The position numbers were made by a program, and so were the translations under genes. A stretch of 64,000 nt of DNA, taken from NCBI RefSeq assembly GCF_029852145.1, contig NC_079975.1, positions 17,667,275 through 17,731,274 of the forward strand, read 5' to 3'. Below the pieces are notes generated by a model. It was not told the DNA's origin and did not search any database. It saw only the letters and a list, made by a program, of their open reading frames with translations. This document shows, one piece after another, positions 9,452 through 20,245 of the stretch (positions are counted from its first letter, which is position 1; every line of letters begins with the position of its first letter). This stretch comes from Microplitis mediator. Its lineage: Eukaryota > Arthropoda > Insecta > Hymenoptera > Braconidae.

Positions 9452-10489
9452 TTATTCATTGGCTACACAATGTAATTTGGTGATTATGTGAACTTTTTTT
9501 TTTAATTTTTTATTTTCTACAACTTTAATATTTTTTCTTTTTCTTTTCGAAGACCCTCTTTGTTGTTGTTGTTGTTGAAAGAGGTCCTCATCGAGCTCTA
9601 AAATTTGATTGATGTCTTGTTGCTCCTGTTGTTGAAAGAGATTCTCATCGAACTCTAAAATTTGATTGATATCCTCTTCTATGTAATTAAAAAAAAAAAA
9701 ACAGGTCTTTTAAAAGTTTAAATACACTTGCATTTTTTTTTCTTCAATGAAATCAGTGAGACCTCCTTGTCCTAAAAAAATAAAAAATGATTGAATAAAA
9801 ATTTACTATAAAGATAAATGAAAAATTAATTTTAATTACCATCATGATTATATTCATTTATAATTGCCAGCATATTCATTGTGATATGTTCACCAAGTTC
9901 ATGATTGATTGTATGAACAATGTTTGCACATATTTCTTTTAATTTTAGCTCCCAACTATCACCATCTTGAACATTATGGCTTAAATTTTTAATGATGTTT
10001 TTTTCCTCGCTGTATGGTTGTGAGATCGCAAACATATCCTCTTCTTGACTGAAGAACTTTTTCTGTTCTTCATTCAAAGACACTTTTTTTTCCTTGTTAA
10101 GAATTTCCTCCACGAATTCTTCTGAAAATATATATAACGTGTAATTTTTTATTTAACACAAAAGAAAATTATAAATATTGATGTAAATTGTAAATACCTG
10201 CAAATTGAAGTCCATCGGGTGTACTGGTAGATTCGTCAAATACATCTCGGGCTGTTCGTTCAGCCTTTGTTATAATTTCAGATAATTCATCGATTGTCTC
10301 ATATTGTTCAGCTGCGGCCAGAAGTAAGTGATCATCACTATCACTCATCAGATTCTTTGCCTCTCTAATATCTCGTAGACGTTCTTGGGCTTTAACAAAT
10401 TTTGCGTTGTTCTCCAATTCTTCTTCATCAAATTCATCGTCAAAATTCACCCACAATGCACTCTCATTACCAACTCGACTTTGAGCCAT
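9452..10489 (-). CDS. Unrecognised three-exon gene: acidic, Gln-rich, basic-tailed protein (266 aa)
   Basis: I predict exons 10489-10198, 10121-9840 and 9678-9452. Donors are GTATTT and GTAATT; acceptors are TTTTCAG and TTACATAG, the latter after a long pyrimidine run. Phases match (1 and 1), giving 801 nt with no stop. The N-terminal part is acidic ('NFDDEFDEEELENN', 'LMSDSDDHLLLAAAEQYETI'). The last exon holds two tandem copies of 'DINQILE(F/L)DE(N/D)LFQQQ' followed by a Q-run and a nuclear-localisation-like tail (KRKRKNIKVVENKKLKKK). An alternative terminal exon near 9771-9708 would end early. Acidic/hydrophobic repeats plus Q-run and NLS suggest a transcription-related nuclear protein, which is inference only. 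I do not recognise the family. Introns are unusual for Polinton cargo, so it may be a host gene. Confidence 0.6.
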
Positions 10490-10774
10490 TTTAAATTAAC
10501 TTCTTTGCTTACACACAGACTAAAAAACTTTTTTAAGTAATCTAACATCCACTATTTTTAATAGCTGGAGGAATACTAAGCGGTCCTGTAAAGATCTTTT
10601 AAGGTAATGAACCCTACTCCCCACTTCTTTATTTTTCATTAGTTATCTCATAAAGTAATAGTATACATTGTATGTCATCCTAGCTATATATGATTATCTT
10701 AAAAAATCATATTTGAGAGCCCTATCTCTTTTCTTTAAGACTAATTCCAATCTCCATATCATCCAATCACTTTT

Positions 10775-11130
10775 CCTCAAACTATCTTTGCTTATACATT
10801 GATGGAAAACAAGTTTTGGATTAACCGTTACAATCAGAATTTAAAAGGGATAATTACTCAGAGATAGAAATGTATTCACTTTGGAAATACGGATTCTTGC
10901 ATTTCACGCTCAAATGTTCATGGAAGATACGATCTGTATGTTTTTGAATTAAACCTGATCTGTTGGGGACTTAGGCTTTTCATTAGAATTCAGTTAATAA
11001 CGGGAGTCTGAGACTAGAAGTACGTTTTGATTATGATCTTGAAGTTAATGTAAGCTGTGCACTATACCTAGACTTTGAATACGTTCTCGAAATTGATTCG
11101 TGCCGACAGGATATAGTAGACTATAATTAA
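10775..11130 (+). pseudogene. Relic of a second Polinton major capsid gene (C-terminal third)
   Basis: The DNA aligns by eye to the end of the capsid gene at about 8106-8485. It shares 'caaactatctttgcttatac', 'attgatgg.aaacaa', and a tail reading as SLRLEVRFDYDLEVNVSC and VLEIDSCRQDIVDYN before a TAA. It is full of indels and stops in the first two thirds, while the last 35 codons read almost cleanly. It is diverged from the upstream copy, so it looks like the remains of another Polinton rather than a recent duplication. Confidence 0.8.
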
Positions 11131-11156
11131 AAAATAATAGTGTATATTTTTATATA

Positions 11157-12475
11157 ATGAAGACAATATTTATATATGTATCATTGATGATGATGACATT
11201 AGTGTCTTTGTTAGCAGCCTGGTCTACGACTTACCGAGATCATAGTTACTTTCTTACGGACATGACAGGGACACGAAAAATAAATACGGTTGCATTGATT
11301 GGTACTCATAATTCTGCCACATATAAAACTTTTATACTGGCGGCTCAAACACAACAATTGAACATAACTGAACAATTGAAAGCGGGTGTACGAGTATTTG
11401 ACCTTCGAGTACGTAACATTAAGAATGTTCTTGCAATGCATCATAGTCTCGTATATTTGGGTATGATGTTTGGTGATATCGTGAACCAAGCGATCCCTCG
11501 CAGATTTGAATCACGGTGGAAACACGGTGGGTTTGTTCCATTGTACCACTGTGATTACGCGGTGTTTTCACTGTGATTACGCGGTGGATACACCGTGGAA
11601 CCACGGTGGTGAAATCGCACAAAGCCACCGTGGAATCACGGTGGGTACACCGCGTAATCACAGTGGAAACACCGTGTATACACAGTGGTCAAGCCACCGT
11701 GAAATCACGGTGGATACACCGCGTAATCACAGTGGATACACTGTGTATACCCGGTGGTGAAATGGAACAAACCCACCTCGTAACCACAGTGGATCCACGG
11801 TGTTTACACTTTCACGGTGTTTCCACCGTGATTCAAATCTGCGAGGGATAGAATATTTAAGAGAACATCCATTAGAATTTGTGATAATGTTTATGCAAAA
11901 TGAGTACGTTAGTAAAGCGAACACAATGACAGAATGTGAAATCCTTGAAAAACAAATTCATTAAGCCGCTTGGTAATCTGTTTGTACAATTTCGGTCAGT
12001 CACTGACACTATTGAAAAACATCGCGGTAAAATTTTGTTGGCTCGTGGTAATAATGATTTTGAGAAATGTGTAGCAAGTTTGGCTTGCGAGCAGCAAAAT
12101 CAATGGAAAATATCTCCTAGTTTTACTCGTGTTGACAAATGGAAAGCTATAACCTCTTTTCAAGATAAAATGTTCAATCGTGATGACAAAAGGAAAGCTA
12201 TAATCTCTTTTCAAGATAAAACGTTCATTACTTATTTCACAAAGTCATGTTATATCAATTATTTATCGGCTCATGATGGCATAATTGGTCCTAATACTAT
12301 AGCTAATAAATATTTAAAAGAACCTGCATATTTTCTACAGGATGAAGATCCTCCAGGAATGAATTATAAAATGACTAAATATTTTCGTAATCCAAAGAAT
12401 ACTTTGTATATAGTCATGGCCGATCATCCACTTCCTCAACTATTAGACAAGATTAATACCAGTAATTATGACTAA
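11157..12475 (+). pseudogene. Secreted PI-PLC X-domain protein, split by a MITE and frameshifted
   Basis: ATG 11157 opens a signal peptide (residues 1-21, hydrophobic 'YVSLMMMTLVSLLAAW') followed by the X-domain core 'VALIGTHNSATY' (His51) and 'LAMHHSLVYLG' (His95/96), the two catalytic histidine regions of phosphatidylinositol-specific phospholipase C. At 11495 a 353-bp palindromic MITE interrupts the frame. Reading resumes with 'EYLREHPLEFVIMF', then a frameshift near 11936 leads into the C-terminal part, which ends at 12475. An in-frame 51-bp tandem duplication (12134-12235; 'KAITSFQDK' / 'KAIISFQDK') is present. Bacterial-type single-domain PLCX proteins would cleave PI or GPI head groups. 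It follows the capsid relic directly, so it may have been Polinton cargo. Confidence 0.78.
11495..11847. mobile_element. 353-bp palindromic MITE made of CACGGTGG/CCACCGTG words, copy 1
   Basis: Its ends are exact inverted repeats (CCCTCGCAGATTTGAATCAC and complement) flanked by AT on both sides. Removing one AT restores the PLC reading frame across the site. The interior is a mosaic of short direct and inverted repeats such as CACGGTGG, CCACCGTG, ATCACAGTGG and ACACCGCGTAATCAC, so it can fold on itself at many scales. ORFs across it on both strands are by-products of the repeats. A second copy is at 14823-15153. The autonomous partner is not recognisable. Confidence 0.85.
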
Positions 12476-12575
12476 AAGTATATGTAAATGAAAAAAGAAG
12501 TAGATTAATAGAAATATTGTTAAAATAAGATCACAAATATCAAAATAAATAAGAAATAATATAACAGTAAATCTT

Positions 12576-12900
12576 TTATTTGACAACCCATCCCATCATT
12601 ATCTTCAATACAAACCCCAGCTTCCATAGGAAAATGACCCCACTCCAATCACCTACCGTTACATCAATTACCTCACAACATCATCATCATCATCAATAAC
12701 CCATATCCCAAATCATCAAAAATCATCCTACATAATCACCCACCCAAATCACACAGATCAACGAACCCACCTGACCCCCCACGCACACACCCAACACCTT
12801 TCTCCAAACGCCCGATTCCCACACCCCACGCACACACCTCACCACCAACACCTTTCTCCTCACACACACCTTTCACCTCATACCCCATGGCGACAGACGA
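12576..12900. other. C/A-rich, G-poor tract
   Basis: For roughly 300 bp the + strand is almost free of G and rich in CA, CCC and CAT words (for example catcatcatcatcatcaat and acccaccc). It lies between the PLC pseudogene and the second polB. I see no gene: the 96-codon ORF on the - strand is only the G-rich complement of this tract. The rest of 12476-13265 shows nothing else recognisable. Confidence 0.6.
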
Positions 12901-13265
12901 TAGGAGAGGGAGCAGGTCTCTCCATCTGTGCTCTATAGTAGTTTCATGTACAGGAACTTCTATTAATTTATTCAAATAACCCAGATGTGTATAATAACAA
13001 ATAGAATTATCATATATTATAAACAATAGTAATAATATATGCGGAATAGTTACTTATCAAACTATTACTGACACTAGCACAGGTTACGAAACAATATATG
13101 ATCTGAGAATAAATTAATAAGTATCTTGCTCTATTACTCAAGATACTTCCGTTCAGCAACGACTATAAGCAAACATGTCAAATGCTTGAAGCGAAAAAGC
13201 TACGGACACACGTTGGCGCGCCCTTTTATAACCGGTACTGCCATATTGAGTCATGTGACAGTTTT

Positions 13266-16200
13266 TTATCGATGATATACGAGGGCGTACGATTCAACAT
13301 CGTAACAATCTATAAACTCCTCATATGTATTTACAATAGATTTTTTTGACATATTTTCCCGTTGTCCGAATTTTCCCCAGAAAGAATTTAAAAATAACTT
13401 TGCTACTGACCGTAAACCTGGATTTTTCTCTATTTTACATGGGTCTAATTTCACTTCTTCTCTCTTCTCATACCCCGAAATATATTCATCTTTTGATTTA
13501 TTATCTGTACACTGACTGGGCCATCCTGACGCTTCTTGTTTGATTTGAAAAAAAGTATTTATATACTCTACAAATAGAGAGTTTCCATTATTTTTATCAT
13601 TGGGGTTATATTTAATTGTATTATACGCCCAGATTTCATCTATTTCCTTATTATGATATCCTTTTTCTACTGCTTTACGAAGCTCACAGCTGACCCAAGT
13701 GCCATACAGTTCACGATCAGCCTCAGCTTCATGAGGGCAATCCACTTGAATTTGTTCCTCACAGCATGTCTTACACAGGGGAAAAAATAATTTTTCATGC
13801 GCTCTGAACGGTAAGACGGGGTGATATAGGTTTCTTGGTGGCAAAATTCGACATTTTATTAAGCCTTGGAGATTTTCAATATTATTATTAGGACATATAG
13901 TTTTACATGCGGTTCCTAAGTATACTGTAGGATGTCCTACGGGAAAAACACCATTTTTTTATACACAAGGATATAATGAACATACATCCACATACTTAAT
14001 TTTTTCAATGTACACACCCGATTTATTTTGTTTAATGTCATAATAAGTTTTAATATTACCTGTTCTACCACCAAAAAAGCATCGCGAGGATTTAAAGGAT
14101 TAATTGAAAAAAATTTAGCAGTGCTGAGAAATGCATTTATACGGGGATAATTTTTTTTTCACTAATAAAATCACATTCCTATTTTTCTATTATTTCATAA
14201 CCAGCTTGGCGAATTTTTAAATTTTGTACTAATGTTCTTTGATGTCGTGAGTCTGGAGTATCAAATATTAGTTTATCCTTATTTTTATTGTATTTTATAT
14301 CACGATTATTTTTAAAACATTTTGGACACCCATGCCAGTAGCATCCATGAAATCGATACGCATATTTTTTACGATTTTCATCTGCTCTGTATCCATCTAA
14401 CTTAACATTATTTAATGTTATTACTTCTCTATTCCTCAATTCATCCATAATTTGTATTTTTTCAGCATGTTCAACCCATAATAGCCATTCAATTGCAATA
14501 CGAGACTGATTATCTCCCTGTGCGTGGTACGATACCTATTTTTCTCTTAAAAAATTAAGGTAAAATAACATACATGTAGAAGCTATTGTTGTACATTCCG
14601 CAAAAGGGCAAACATTACCGCGTTCTAAAATTAAATTACGAAATTTTATACAAGCAAGTCTCAGAAAAGTGACATCTTGTTGACAATAAAATTTTATTTC
14701 TTTAGTAAACTTAAAATAGTTATTTTCATTTACCCGTTTTTCATACCACTGCAAAAATATTTCACGCTCTGTAGTACTCATAGTATCAGGACCATAAAAT
14801 TTTTTATCTGGCATACAGCCTACCCTCGCAGATTTGAATCACGGTGGAAACATGGTGGGTTTGTTCCATTTTACCACTGTGATTACGCAGTGTATCCACC
14901 ATGATTCCACGGTGGCTTTACCACCGTGTATACATGGTGTTTTCACTGTGATTACGCGGTGGATACAGCGTGGAACCACGGTAATGAAATAGCACAAAGC
15001 CACTGTGGAATCACGATGGATACACCGCGTAATCACAGTGGATACACCGCGTATACCCGGTGGTGAAATGGAACAAACCCACCGAGTAACCACGGTGGAT
15101 TCACGGTGTTTACACTTCCACGGTGGTTCCACTGTGATTCAAATTTGTGAGGATATGTAATTTTGGTTAATTATTTTATTAAAAAATGAGGGAAATAGCC
15201 TTTTCTTAAGTCCTTCAAATCAAGTGCTTTCGGTAAAGCTGCTAGTGGCATATGAATATAATTTAAGCTATCAATAAATTAAATTTTTTTTTTTATTCCA
15301 CTCCAGCAAAGTAATGTTTGTACCATTAATAATAATTCTAATATCTTTATATTTATTTTTGATAGCCTCACAGAGAATAAATTGCGCATCAAACCCTTTA
15401 GCATTATGAGCAATACAAACTACTTTCGTACAGTTTTTTAAACTACTTAACATTTGTGTATAGTCAACAAAACTTTTCACACATTCAGGACCCTTAAAAA
15501 TACGTTCACGCACTACACAATTAATACATTTTTCATCTGAACTTGTATCACAACATTAATTACAGTTTATTTGCGAAACACATAACGTAGGAACGTGAAA
15601 ATTAACCGAACTATCGCCTGGCACATTGTCGTCTTGACGAGTCTCAAAGTCATAAAAAACATATAGTACATATTTAGTCTCATAAACTTTTTGGCACGAC
15701 GCTTTAGAAATATAACAAAAATGACCGGGCTCACATAGTTCATTACATATAAGACATTTACTTTTTCCACATTGATGTGGATGTTTTTTAGGATATGTCG
15801 TATAGTTACACGAAGTACGGAATTGAATGTTATCGCATACTGTAGGTAATGATCCTGCTCCATATGATCCCGGGCGTATATGGTTTTCAAAACAAATTTT
15901 ACCAAAATATAGTCTGTTGCATACATTACATATTTTGACATCTTCATCCGCACAGATAGTATTGGTTCGGCATTGTTTGCATTGATTTTTACAAGTGTTT
16001 CTAAACGGGACATCATAATATTCTCTACACGGTTTGCAATAATATGGCACCGACTGGAATGCTGTCATTGTCTTGATGTATGAATAATGATTTTCTTCAT
16101 CATAATATAAAATATTCAAAGTATGAGTTCAAACCCTGAAGCTTCAATAACTAAGGTACCATTATAAATTTTTTCATGTCGTTTATTCGAGAGACACGAT

Positions 16201-16347
16201 TTTAGACCGTAGAGTACAATTTCTATCTCCTGTGGTGTGAAATAATTCTGAAACAGCTTAAGTTCTTCTATTTCACAACCATTCTCAGGTATTCTAACTC
16301 CTACTTGTGCTGCAAACTCTAGTTTGTTTACTAGTAGTCTAGTAGTC
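13266..16347 (-). pseudogene. Second Polinton DNA polymerase B, multiply disrupted
   Basis: Read from 16347 down to about 13266. It holds the N-terminal region ('QVGVRIPENGCEIEELKLFQ'), then Cys-rich zinc-like modules ('YYCKPCREYY', 'ICNVCNRLYFG', 'KCLICNELC'), ExoI 'VFYDFETRQDD', ExoII 'CIAHNAKGFDAQFIL', ExoIII 'YCQQDVTFLRLA', a 'HGCYWHGCPKCF' motif, palm motif A 'VDVCSLYP' and motif B 'LNSFWGKFGQRE'. The gene stops before motif C. Breaks visible: a frameshift near 16122, a MITE at 14823-15153, several frame changes between 14180 and 15270, a frameshift near 14075 and a stop after motif A. It is clearly diverged from the polB at 1-1593, and its orientation is opposite. The N-terminal end is cut by the long-arm element at 16348. 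Confidence 0.88.
14823..15153. mobile_element. Palindromic CACGGTGG MITE, copy 2
   Basis: Same family as 11495-11847: CCCTCGCAGATTTGAATCAC at the left, a slightly mutated complement at the right (TTTGTGAGG), and the same internal word mosaic. It is flanked by TA on both sides (14821-14822, 15154-15155), and removing one TA joins the two polB halves in frame. It differs from copy 1 by many substitutions and is about 20 bp shorter. Confidence 0.85.
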
Positions 16348-16574
16348 TGTTACTCTCTATTGCAGAGGAAAAGAGAAAACCACACTGATTTAAAATTTGA
16401 TAGTCGTAAAAAAAGTCTGTGTGAGGGGGGTGGAATGTTGTGAGTACTACATGGCTGAAAATGGAGAAGGGATGAAAAGGAAGAGTCCCTGATACAAGAC
16501 CAAGTAGAATAGAAAAGTGGTCAATACATTTTTATACTTACAAGTGTGAGGTTTAAAACAAAAAACAAAAAAAA

Positions 16575-17293
16575 ATGTGTTTAATATACCCAGTTGTTGA
16601 TAACGATTTCATGCATCCATTACTAAATGATGGATTTGATGAAGAGATGATAGCCGCTATGAAAAAGTACGAAATGATAGCAGCTGCTGAAGAAATTGAA
16701 AAACAGAATAAAATCAAGGAGCTCCCGGTCGACGTTGAAAACATAAGGGGAGTAAAGTTTGGAGTTGTATATCCAAATACACAGGAGGCAGTCCAAAAAT
16801 TAATGGAAATTTCGGAGGTAGGTGCTAAAAGGGCTAAGCTACTGTTGGAAAAGTTCCTCGAGACTCAAGGCGCGGATGCATATCAATATGCAAGTAAGAT
16901 ATTTTGTGACACTTTTTCTTTATATGTATAGCTATTTAAAAAAAAAATCTCATTATTTTTTCTGTCCTGACTTCAGAGCATGCGGCCCAAAACTTGCTGT
17001 GCCAGGAAAAAAAAAAGGAGCTGCTGGCAAATTTTATTAACAGCGATTCGTCAAATTCGCACTTCTTCGGTAATTAATTAAATTTTTATTGTAATAAATT
17101 TGTGAAAAAAAAAACTAATTATAAAAAAATTGTTTGTTTTCTAGGTTCTTTATCATCACCTCCGACCAAGGACCAAAAGCGCAGAGCTAAAAGCGTTTCT
17201 GCTGAACCAGAATGCAATGGAGAAGAGGGAAAGAAAAAGAAGAGGAAATATACTTGCAGGAATAACAAAAATTCAAGAAGTCAAGAAAAATAA
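16575..17293 (+). CDS. Three-exon gene in the left arm, 186-aa basic-tailed protein of unknown family
   Basis: Predicted exons are 16575-16893, 16977-17069 and 17145-17293, with introns gtaag...cttcag and gtaatt...ttctag and matching phases, totalling 561 nt. The protein begins MCLIYPVVDNDFM. It has a helical middle ('EEMIAAMKKYEMIAAAEEIE', 'EAVQKLMEISEVGAKRAKLL', 'AKHAAQNLLCQEKKKELLAN') and ends in basic clusters (KDQKRRAKS, GKKKKRKYTCR) suggestive of a nuclear protein. I do not recognise a domain. The reverse-strand copy at 20246-20964 preserves all splice sites and nearly every codon, which argues that the exon structure is real and the duplication fairly recent. Confidence 0.65.
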
Positions 17294-17524
17294 AAAAAAA
17301 ATAATAAAAAAAGTTTTTGAATGAAATTAAATAAAATATGTGAATAGTTATTACTGATTACATTAATAAAAACAAATAATTAAAAAAATTCCTTTTCTTT
17401 CGAACACCTCTCCCTTTATTTTAAGTTAAAAATTAAGTATTTCTATTTAAAATCAAGTATTTTTAATATAAACTGAAATAATATTTCATAAGTGAAGGAT
17501 TTAAATATTATTATTGAATTAAAT

Positions 17525-17739
17525 CGGTTATTGTCGGTCGAAATTATTGGTCGCGATTAATTGTTCGTTGATCAAACTCGGATTGATCTTAAATGTAGCG
17601 AATCGAATTGTTCAGTCGTCGGAATCGAAAATTGTTCGTTTGGTCAGGTCGAATTGTTCAAATAAAAAAATAGAAAATTATTCATTATATTCAAATAATT
17701 TAAAACCACGGGTCGATGTCGAATTTCCGTTATGTTACA
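17525..17739. repeat. Truncated LTR-like repeat (3' part)
   Basis: Sequence from 'ggttattgtcggtcgaaatt' to '...tatgttaca' repeats, in direct orientation and with substitutions, the end of the LTR-like unit at 17750-18728 (from 18401 onward). It ends in TTACA like that unit. It appears to be the right-hand end of a second, 5'-truncated member of the same family. Confidence 0.55.
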
Positions 17740-17749
17740 ATATATATAT

Positions 17750-18728
17750 TGTAACGGGTTTTTCACCACCGGGGATCTACCGGAGTGAAGTCCGAATACA
17801 CTTACGATTTTTGGCAACCTTATTCAAAATTATTCATTACGATAAATAATTGATCAGAATTAACACAAAATAATTAGTCGTATATTAATCAGAAAGTAAT
17901 TGATCGGTATCACAAAAATAATCGGTTACAAACAAAATATAAATGCCGTTGTCGGCTTGACTCGATATAAACAAAATTATCAGAAGAAAGTCGTAGTTGA
18001 TCGGAAAACACAATTAGTTCATTCCTCAAAAAACACAGTCGGTTGACGAAATTAAAATAAAAATAATGTTATTGTCCAGAGACACACATACAGCGGGAGT
18101 ATTAAAGAAATACTTGACGAGTCACGTCAGAGTATTCTTACACGGCGAGGTGACAAGACTGCTGTTGCGAATGAAACACGGATAATCCGTAATTCTCCGA
18201 ATTGCTCGAACGAACTAAAATAAAATATAAAATAATAGTTTATTTCGGTAACGCGTTCAATTTCACTATCATACAGTTATTACGAGAGATTAATTATTTC
18301 ATTAATTAATTATTATTGCACTTCACTCGTTTATTAACAAATCGGTTGTACACTTTGTTCAGTTTCGGGCCGAGGCTTCTGCTTGTTCACTTGTTCACGC
18401 ACTTGGTTATTGTCGGTCGAAATTAATTGTCGCGAATTATTGTTCGTTGATCATACTCAGATTGATCTCACATGTCGTCATTCAAATCGTTCATACGTCG
18501 GATTCGAGAATTGTTCAGAGTCGAATTGTTCAAATAAAAAAAAAACGTGGCCGTTCAGTTCGGCGTCTATCCTGGATCTCTTGTTCCAATCCCAGCATTG
18601 GATCGATTGCTCGGTCGAAGTCGGAATGGTGATCATAGATATCACCAAACGTTGCTCACCGAGTAATTATTTATTATATTCAAATAATTTCAAACCTCGG
18701 GTCGATGTCGAATTTTCCTCATGTTACA
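17750..18728. mobile_element. Probable solo LTR, 979 bp, 4-bp ATAT duplication
   Basis: It starts TGTAACGGGTTTTTCACC and ends ATGTTACA, the TG...CA form with short inverted ends (TGTAAC/GTTACA) typical of Gypsy LTRs. Both sides are flanked by ATAT (17746-17749; 18729-18732), though the site is a TA-rich run so the duplication is weak evidence. No pol or gag is present. Confidence 0.55.
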
Positions 18729-19047
18729 ATATATATGTATATACATATTTTACTTAAATAGTATGTGTGAAAAAATTGAAAGAGAGAAAGAGATTTACAT
18801 GCCTAAATTTTCAAAAAGTTTCAATTTTTTTCTTAATTTTTTCAAATTTTTTTTTTTCAACTTCTTTTTTAATTCAATAACAATATTTAAATCCTTCACT
18901 TATGAAATATTACTTCAGTTTATATTAAAAATACTTGATTTTAAATAAAAATACTTAATTTTCAACTTAAAATAAAGGGAGAGGTGTTCGAAAGAAAAGA
19001 AATTTTTTTAATTATTTGTTTTTATTAATGTAATCAGTAATAACTAT

Positions 19048-20191
19048 TGAAACGAAGTTGAGGTCCACCCCTCTAGTAGGGATGAATCAACCGTCCGTTA
19101 CCCATTTAAATTAAATGGGCCCGTGTCCCTTTTAGCTAGTAAGCTAATTATTTGGTAACTGATCCTGGTGTTACCCGGTTCGTAAGGACCAGACGACCGG
19201 TTGGCCATAGATTTATATATGCGAAATGCATATAAAAGATCGGGAGTCGTGGGGCTTGTTATAAATAAGTAATATATGAGAAAGAGAGAGAGTAGACTAC
19301 AGGTGTTTGCAAAATGAGCCAAACTAGTGAGAAGCACAAGAAATTACAAAGGTATAATAATAGTGTTATTATACTTACCTGTGAGGTGTTGGTTCACTGG
19401 TATCGATGAATGAGAGCAATAAATAATTAAGACAATTGTGAGCTCTGTATCACAATTGTCTGGTATAGCTACAAGCAGGTATTATAGATAAATATCGCGG
19501 CAGGTACGCGCTTCTGTAAGCAGGTATTACAGGATAGGTCGCGGCAGGTACGCGCTTCCACAAGCAGGTATTGTAGGAAAGGAGTGCAGCAGGTATGCAC
19601 CTCTACAAGCAGGTATTGTAGGAGAATATCGCGGCAGGTACGCGCTTCCACAAGCAGGTATTGTGGGGAGAGGTCGTGGCAGGTACACTCTTCTACAAGC
19701 AGGTATTGTAGGAAAAGGATGTAGCAGGTATACATCTTACGGGGTTACCGTCTTCTATAGGCAGGTACTATAGGCTAGGAAGTGTAGGTAGGTTTACACG
19801 AGAATAATCATTGCAGTTAATGATTATTCTATTATTTAGAAAATACTTAAATAATACTGAATACTTAGTCGTAAGCAGGTAGTTAAAAAGTTAAAAAGAG
19901 AGTTAAAGAATAAACTGTATTTATTATAAAGTCATAGTGATAGTAAAGTTGAGAAATTAGATAAAGCTGAATAATTAGCGGCGCGCAGGCCTTTTTATAG
20001 ATTCACGTCGATGCTTACGCGTCGACGTGGTGCGCATCCCTTCCATTTAAAACGTGAATGGAGAGGGATTATGAAATAATAATAATAATTAAGTAATATT
20101 AAAGCGGGTAAACCAGATAACATGAGGTAAATACCCTTGGTAACTGTCTATTGTCATGGTATGATAATGAGGGTTTATAAACCTCGTTACA
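19048..20191. mobile_element. Probable solo LTR, 1.14 kb, 4-bp CTAT duplication, inside the right arm
   Basis: It starts TGAAACGAAGTTGAGG and ends CCTCGTTACA. It is flanked by CTAT at 19044-19047 and 20192-20195, and it interrupts the right arm at a point where the left arm is continuous (about 17350), so the insertion limits are given by comparison. It carries a 45-bp minisatellite. No coding region is seen. Confidence 0.7.
19472..19741. repeat. 45-bp minisatellite, about six units
   Basis: Units begin 'aagcaggtatt' and contain 'gcggcaggtacgcgcttc'. They are degenerate, and each unit has two copies of a GCAGGTA word, so the array is a roughly 22/23-bp repeat organised in 45-bp higher-order units. 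It lies inside the LTR-like insertion. The long - strand ORF through it (repeating 'YLLVEARTC') follows from the 45-bp, codon-multiple period. Confidence 0.88.
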
Positions 20192-20245
20192 CTATTCACA
20201 AATTTTATTTAATTTCATTCAAAAACTTTTTTCATTATTTTTTTT

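Noticed and set aside
11419..11924. Several ORFs on both strands rich in His/Thr/Arg ('ITVDTPRNHSG')
   Set aside because: They come from the repeated CACGGTGG words of the MITE, and equivalent ORFs occur in every frame.
12736..13026. 96-codon ORF on the - strand, Gly/Val-rich
   Set aside because: It is the complement of the C/A-rich tract; repetitive codons explain its length.
19469..19741. CRISPR-like regular repeats
   Set aside because: Units are contiguous 45-bp tandem repeats without unique spacers, and the context is eukaryotic.
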